A DNA stretch of 64,000 bases from Collinsella sp. TF08-11AT (GTDB taxonomy: Bacteria; Actinomycetota; Coriobacteriia; Coriobacteriales; Coriobacteriaceae): NCBI RefSeq assembly GCF_003437035.1, contig NZ_QSRL01000006.1:43933-107932 (forward strand), given 5' to 3'. The notes under the pieces were generated by a model. That model worked only from the letters and a program-made list of their open reading frames with translations. It did no database searches and had not been told where the DNA came from. Position numbers and translations under genes: made by a program. Each line of letters starts with the position of its first letter. Positions within the stretch are counted from its first letter, which is position 1. Below are positions 59,925 to 64,000 of this stretch, piece after piece.

Positions 59925-60506
59925 CTACATAGTATGGGTCGAATAGACCGGATCATCACGCCAAAGTTCAACCGCATCACAAAGCGCAACGCCCTCGCGC
60001 TCAGCACGGGCGCGCGTAGCGTTCATATCGATCACGCGCTGGTTGCTCGAACCCCTAAAGCGCAGCGAGATATCGTACAGGTCCTGAACAAACGGGCCGT
60101 CCACCAGCATGTCAAGGCAGGCAAGGATGCGGTCCGTCACCTCGGTATGATGACGACCGCCCGGCATAAGCTCCTCGAGTACGTCGCCAGTAAAGCACCA
60201 AATGGTCTTTCCCGACCCCACTGGATAGGCCGCGCGAACACGCTCGACAAACTCAACGAGCCCCGCCTGATTCTCGGGCTCCATGGGCTCGCCGCCCAGA
60301 ATCGTCAGACCATCGATAAAGGGATGATCGAGACTCTCGATAATCTTGTCCTCGACGGCACGATCGAACGGCTCACCCGCAGCAAAGTCCCACGCAACAG
60401 AGTTAAAGCAATTCTTGCACCCACGACGGCACCCGCTTACAAACAGAGAAGTACGAACGCCTTCTCCATCAGCAATGTCGAAATACTTAATGTTCGCGTA
60501 GTTCAT
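59925..60506 (-). CDS. nrdG: Anaerobic ribonucleotide reductase activating protein
   Basis: 193 residues. Radical-SAM Cys triplet CRRGCKNC, GGEPMEPEN. It inserts the glycyl radical into NrdD. The ATG at 60506 follows GGGAGAG. Separated from nrdD by 426 bases that hold two large palindromes. Confidence 0.95.
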   Translation of the reverse strand: MNYANIKYFDIADGEGVRTSLFVSGCRRGCKNCFNSVAWDFAAGEPFDRAVEDKIIESLDHPFIDGLTILGGEPMEPENQAGLVEFVERVRAAYPVGSGKTIWCFTGDVLEELMPGGRHHTEVTDRILACLDMLVDGPFVQDLYDISLRFRGSSNQRVIDMNATRARAEREGVALCDAVELWRDDPVYSTHTM

Positions 60507-60521
60507 AGGTAACTCTCCCGG

Positions 60522-60605
60522 GAGGCCGGGACATATCATCCCGTCCTCAAACATTCTCGGCCTGCGGCCTGCGAAACTGCGGGCGGGACGATATGTCCCG
60601 GCCTC
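60522..60605. repeat. Large palindrome P1 near nrdG
   Basis: GAGGCCGGGACATATCATCC with CCGTCC (60522-60546) pairs with 60581-60605, 23 of 25, around a 34-base loop that itself contains GGCCTGCGGCC. Confidence 0.7.
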
Positions 60606-60783
60606 ATGCAAAGGGTAACTCAATGAACGAAGCGAACATCGAGCATAGGGTTCGAGGTCCAATAAAAACTGGGTTGCGGCTCAACCACCATCGCAAGTAA
60701 ATCGCAGCTGCAACTCGACTTATTTCCGCTAAGAACTTCGAGGAGTGAGCAGACTGCGCGCTGCATCTCAGCTACATCAACTT

Positions 60784-60921
60784 GGCTGCCCTGTAGCGAG
60801 GCCCCGGACCTTTGCTCGATATGAGTTCCGCACGAACAGGAGGCGCCAGTGGCGCCTCCGTCGTGAGCCAGGACTGTCCGAAATAGCGAGTAAAGGTCCG
60901 GGGCCTCGCTACAGGGCAGCC
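60784..60921. repeat. Large palindrome P2 near nrdD
   Basis: Arms 60784-60818 and 60887-60921 are inverted repeats at 34 of 35 positions (GGCTGCCCTGTAGCGAGGCC start). A hairpin GGAGGCGCC-AGT-GGCGCCTCC (60839-60859) sits in the middle. Confidence 0.75.
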
Positions 60922-60932
60922 TGGGATGGTTA

Positions 60933-63155
60933 TTAGAGATGCAGCACGCGGTCGCGGATCTCCTCGGTTCGGCCCTGGTTCCAGAACTGGGTACCGATGT
61001 AGCCGCACGTACGACGAGCGACGTTCATTTTCTCCTGGTCGCGGTTGCCGCAGTTGGGGCACTCCCACACCAGCTTGCCATCGTCCTCAACAATCTTGAT
61101 CTCGCCATCGTAGCCGCACACCTGGCAGTAGTCGCTCTTGGTGTTGAGCTCGGCGTACATGATGTTGTCGTAGATGTACTGCATCACGCGAATGACAGCC
61201 TTGAGGTTGTCCTGCATGTTGGGAACCTCAACGTAAGAGATAGCACCGCCCGGCGAAAGCTGCTGGAACATGCCCTCAAACTTAAGCTTATCGAAGGCAT
61301 CGATCTCCTCGGACACGTGGACGTGATAGCTGTTGGTAATGTAGCCCTTGTCCGTCACGCCCGGGATAATACCAAAACGGCGCTGCAGGCACTTGGCGAA
61401 CTTGTAGGTCGTCGACTCCAACGGCGTACCGTACAGCGAGAAATCGATATCGCTTTCGGCCTTCCACTCCGCGCACTTGTCGTTCATGCGCTGCATGACG
61501 GCCATGGCAAACGGCGTGCCTTCCTTCTCGGTGTGGCTGTGGCCCGTCATGTACTTGACGCACTCATACAGGCCGGCATAGCCAAGGCTGATGGTAGAGT
61601 ATCCGCCCACGAGCAACTTATCGATCGTCTCGCCCTTCTTCAGACGCGCTAGGGCACCGTACTGCCAAAGAATCGGCGCGGCATCCGAAAGCGTGCCCAT
61701 CAGGCGCTCATGACGGCACAGCAGAGCACGGTGGCACAGCTCAAGGCGCTCGTCGAAGATCTTCCAGAACTTGTCCATGTCCTGATGCGAGCTCAGCGCG
61801 ACATCGGGCAGGTTGATGGTCACAACACCCTGGTTAAAGCGGCCATAGTACTTGGGTTTGGTCGGGTCATAGTTCAGCGCGTTGGCGACATTGTTAAAGC
61901 CGTTGCCCGAGCGGTCGGGCGTCAGGAAACTGCGACAACCCATGCAGGTGTAGCAATCGCCGTTGCCGGCGGTCTCGCCCTTCGACAGCTTGAGCTCGCG
62001 CATCTTCTTCTCAGAGATGTAGTCGGGCACCATGCGCTTGGCGGTACACTTGGCAGCCAGCTGGGTCAGGTAGAAGTACGGGGAATTCTCGTGAACGTTA
62101 TCGTCCTCGAGTACATAGATAAGCTTGGGGAATGCCGGGGTAATCCACACACCGGCTTCGTTCTTAACGCCCTCATAGCGTTGACGAAGCGTCTCCTCCA
62201 CGATCATGGCAAGGTCGTGCTTCTCCTGGGGCGTACGGGCCTCATTGAGATACATAAAGACCGTCACGAACGGCGCCTGGCCATTGGTGGTCATAAGGGT
62301 CACGACCTGATACTGAATCGTCTGGACGCCGCGACGGATCTCGTCACGCAGACGGTCCTCAACGACCTCACGGACCTTTTCGGCAGATGCCGAAACACCG
62401 AGCTCCTCGAGCTCGCGGGCAACCTCGCCGCGAATCTTTTGACGGCTCACCTCAACAAAGGGGGCGAGATGGGTCAGCGAAATAGACTGGCCGCCGTACT
62501 GGGAAGAAGCAACCTGGGCGATAATCTGCGTCGCGATGTTGCAGGCAGTCGAGAAGCTATGCGGCTTCTCGATCAGCGTGCCCGAGATAACGGTGCCGTT
62601 CTGGAGCATATCCTCCAGGTTCACCAGGTCGCAGTTATGCATGTGCTGGGCAAAGTAGTCGGAATCGTGGAAGTGGATCAGGCCCTCGTTGTGGGCATCC
62701 ACGATCTCCTGGGGCAGCAGCACGCGCTGAGTCAGGTCCTTGGAAATCTCGCCGGCCATGTAGTCGCGCTGAACGGAGTTGACGGTCGGGTTCTTGTTAG
62801 AGTTCTCCTGCTTGACCTCTTCGTTATTGCACTCGATCAACGACAGGATCTTGTCATCGGTCGTGTTCTTCTGGCGCTTCAGGCTCTGAACATAGCGATA
62901 GATGATGTAGTGGCGGGCGACCTCGTAGCAGTCGAGACGCATGATCTCGTCCTCGACCAAATCCTGGATCTCCTCGACCGAAACGGTGTGGCCCGCGTTC
63001 TCGCATGCCTCGGCGACGTTTTGCGCCGCATAAACCACCTGGCGGTCGGTTAGACGAGAGCTCTCCTCGACCTCCAAGTTTGCGGCGCGAATCGCATTGA
63101 CGATCTTATCGATGTCAAAGACAACCTCGGTGCCGCTGCGCTTGATGATCTTCAT
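60933..63155 (-). CDS. nrdD: Anaerobic ribonucleoside-triphosphate reductase
   Basis: 740 residues. N-terminal ATP cone (VVFDIDKIVNAIRAAN), catalytic domain with MGCRSFLTPD, zinc Cys pairs CQVCG and CPNCG, and the C-terminal glycyl-radical loop RRTCGYIGTQFWNQGR. Makes deoxynucleotides without oxygen, so the organism lives anaerobically. The ATG at 63155 follows GAGGCAAGAGG. NrdR boxes lie upstream. Confidence 0.97.
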   Translation of the reverse strand: MKIIKRSGTEVVFDIDKIVNAIRAANLEVEESSRLTDRQVVYAAQNVAEACENAGHTVSVEEIQDLVEDEIMRLDCYEVARHYIIYRYVQSLKRQKNTTDDKILSLIECNNEEVKQENSNKNPTVNSVQRDYMAGEISKDLTQRVLLPQEIVDAHNEGLIHFHDSDYFAQHMHNCDLVNLEDMLQNGTVISGTLIEKPHSFSTACNIATQIIAQVASSQYGGQSISLTHLAPFVEVSRQKIRGEVARELEELGVSASAEKVREVVEDRLRDEIRRGVQTIQYQVVTLMTTNGQAPFVTVFMYLNEARTPQEKHDLAMIVEETLRQRYEGVKNEAGVWITPAFPKLIYVLEDDNVHENSPYFYLTQLAAKCTAKRMVPDYISEKKMRELKLSKGETAGNGDCYTCMGCRSFLTPDRSGNGFNNVANALNYDPTKPKYYGRFNQGVVTINLPDVALSSHQDMDKFWKIFDERLELCHRALLCRHERLMGTLSDAAPILWQYGALARLKKGETIDKLLVGGYSTISLGYAGLYECVKYMTGHSHTEKEGTPFAMAVMQRMNDKCAEWKAESDIDFSLYGTPLESTTYKFAKCLQRRFGIIPGVTDKGYITNSYHVHVSEEIDAFDKLKFEGMFQQLSPGGAISYVEVPNMQDNLKAVIRVMQYIYDNIMYAELNTKSDYCQVCGYDGEIKIVEDDGKLVWECPNCGNRDQEKMNVARRTCGYIGTQFWNQGRTEEIRDRVLHL

Positions 63156-63380
63156 CCTCTTGCCTCTTTCGCGTCGTAGTCTCATTGCGCTTCAGAGCCA
63201 AACGATGCCCGGCAGGGCTTGCCCCTGTCTTGCGGCGCCGTCGCGCAATCTGTGTTCTCGATAAACCATAGGTCCTCATGCGGACAATCCTCGCGGCCGA
63301 TCAAGCGGCTCAAAGATCTATCCAAATGGGGCAAATAAGGTCCTCGTTCTCTGTCCGCCATCTATCATACGACAAAGAGG

Positions 63381-63428
63381 CATCTATATCCTGTATTCTT
63401 TTTTTAGTTCAAACACAACATATAGTGT
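63381..63428 (-). promoter_or_regulatory. nrdD: nrdD promoter with two NrdR boxes
   Basis: On the minus strand TTGAAC (63407-63412), 18 bases, TATAGA (63383-63388). ACACAACATATAGTGT (63413-63428) fits the NrdR box ACAC-TATA-GTGT; CATCTATATCCTGTAT (63381-63396) is a weaker second copy 32 bases (three helical turns) away. NrdR is an ATP/dATP-sensing repressor. Confidence 0.8.
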
Positions 63429-63790
63429 TTCAGCAGGTCAAAGCAATTGGTCATTTTGCAGACGCATTAATTATGAGGGGTTCTTGGCAAGTCGGTAAAA
63501 CGTTACCAACACGGCTACCTGCATGGCAGTTATAAAACCCCCTTAGTCAAGCCGCTGACAAATCCTACCAAAACCAAGCCGCTCACGCCAAAAGAATCCA
63601 AAAGATTATGCTTGACCAACATGTTGCGGTCGTGCCTTGCCGAGCCCCATGTAACCGCGGCACGAATCCTTGAAAGATATGTGTATGCAAACAGAGAAGA
63701 TGAGAGTTTTCTCGGATGACTACTGAGAAGCATCCCAGAAGATCAAAAAACTCGAAATTTGGTGACGTATTTGGCGACCCATTTGGCGAG
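63429..63790. other. Spacer between nrdD promoter and tRNA genes
   Basis: No gene recognised in about 360 bases. A 12-base tandem repeat ATTTGGTGACGT/ATTTGGCGACCC/ATTTGGCGAGCA lies at 63757-63792. Confidence 0.5.
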
Positions 63791-63827
63791 CAAAACAAAA
63801 CAGCCCAGAGGCTAAGCCTCTGGGCTG
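63791..63827 (-). terminator. Terminator of the tRNA genes
   Basis: AGCCCAGAGGC-TTA-GCCTCTGGGCT followed by TTTTGTTTT on the minus strand. Confidence 0.85.
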
Positions 63828-63835
63828 CGAACATT

Positions 63836-63910
63836 TGGTGGGCGTTAGAAGATTTGAACTTCTGACCTCTTCCGTGTCAGGGAAGCGCTCTCCCCCTGAG
63901 CTAAACGCCC
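63836..63910 (-). tRNA. tRNA-Val (GAC)
   Basis: Minus strand; GGGCGTT acceptor pairs with AACGCCC, anticodon stem CTTCC/GGAAG around loop CTGACAC (GAC), T loop GTTCAAAT, CCA encoded. 75 bases. Confidence 0.95.
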
Positions 63911-63913
63911 AAA

Positions 63914-63989
63914 TGGAGCGGACAACGGGGCTCGAACCCGCGACCCCAACCTTGGCAAGGTTGTGCTCTACCAACTGAGCCATGTCCGC
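63914..63989 (-). tRNA. tRNA-Gly (GCC)
   Basis: Minus strand; GCGGACA acceptor, D arm GGCTCAGTTGGTAGAGC, anticodon stem CAACC/GGTTG around TTGCCAA (GCC), TpsiC GTTCGAGC, CCA encoded. Three bases upstream of tRNA-Val. Confidence 0.95.
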
Positions 63990-64000
63990 TTACGAAGATT

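Larger units (their letters stand above)
60507..60932. other. nrdG-nrdD spacer with palindromes
   Basis: No gene is seen. It holds two large inverted repeats listed separately, with A/T-rich sequence between. A frame open across the second palindrome is not gene-like. Confidence 0.5.

Noticed and set aside
60772..61068. Minus-strand frame of 98 codons across palindrome P2 and the 3' end of nrdD
   Set aside because: It is formed by the inverted repeat and the reverse of nrdD; translation is Pro/Arg-rich and has no plausible start.
63530..63733. Minus-strand frame of 67 codons upstream of nrdD
   Set aside because: No ribosome-binding site, no recognisable motif, atypical composition; treated as non-coding.
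63757..63792. 12-base tandem repeat beside the tRNA genes as a phage attachment site
   Set aside because: It is short, degenerate, and no integrase or direct copy of the tRNA 3' end was found at a distance.

Overview
The window is a gene-dense, high-G+C bacterial chromosome segment, nearly all of it housekeeping and metabolic genes. The anaerobic ribonucleotide reductase pair, L-lactate dehydrogenase, a diaminopimelate route through N-acetylated intermediates, actinobacterial-style promoters and the overall protein character point to a gut anaerobe of the Coriobacteriia, most like Collinsella. This is an inference from gene content and protein flavour, not from a database search.

Layout. 200-4.9 kb: a secreted coiled-coil cell-wall protein, a Ser/Thr kinase with an HTH partner, small membrane proteins and a higBA toxin-antitoxin pair. 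4.9-10.4 kb: lysine/diaminopimelate locus, with a lysine riboswitch in front of a fused lysA-dapA reading frame, then dapB and dapH, and a divergent M20 deacetylase. 10.4-17.3 kb: nucleoid-associated protein, Mbeg1-like hydrolase, ldh, a class I aminotransferase and nadE. 17.3-23 kb: an A/T-richer stretch with a DUF4160 pair, an AEC transporter, a neutral-ceramidase-like hydrolase, a PTS EIIBC and its BglG-type antiterminator. 23-34.3 kb: two Coriobacteria-type proteins of unknown function, ettA, an sdpRI-like pair, a 28-residue hydrophobic peptide behind tandem repeats, tcdA, TatD, two HAD phosphatases and pgi. 34.5-37.6 kb: an SOS-type Y-family polymerase cassette with two LexA-like boxes, and a copper-type HMA protein. 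37.7-42.2 kb: DUF3793 plus flavodoxin, and a polar amino-acid ABC transporter. 42.3-54.3 kb: nfo, two Gfo/Idh oxidoreductases, a ferredoxin-type aldo-keto reductase, a cyclase, a PanE-like reductase, metY with a short Cys-containing leader peptide, LysR, rnhA, acylphosphatase and a Fur-family regulator. 54.3-64 kb: HAD phosphatase, a UreE-like/SlyD pair, a dipeptidase, folE-HD-folB, nrdG/nrdD with NrdR boxes, and two tRNA genes (Gly-GCC, Val-GAC).

How the genes work together. DapA, DapB, DapH, the aminotransferase at 13953-15116, the M20 enzyme at 4960-6147 and LysA together could supply every step from aspartate semialdehyde to lysine by the acetylase branch; the two unlinked members are assigned by logic only. 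FolE and FolB belong to one folate operon. NrdD and NrdG form an anaerobic RNR under NrdR-type control.

The most unusual material is non-coding. It includes several families of palindromic intergenic repeats (one with covarying stems, one MITE-like with 31-bp terminal inverted repeats, two large palindromes between nrdG and nrdD, and REP-like GGGACAGGTT elements), a perfect 14-bp hairpin that buries a ribosome-binding site, a structured leader of unknown class, and the metY leader peptide. No CRISPR array, prophage or transposase gene was seen.
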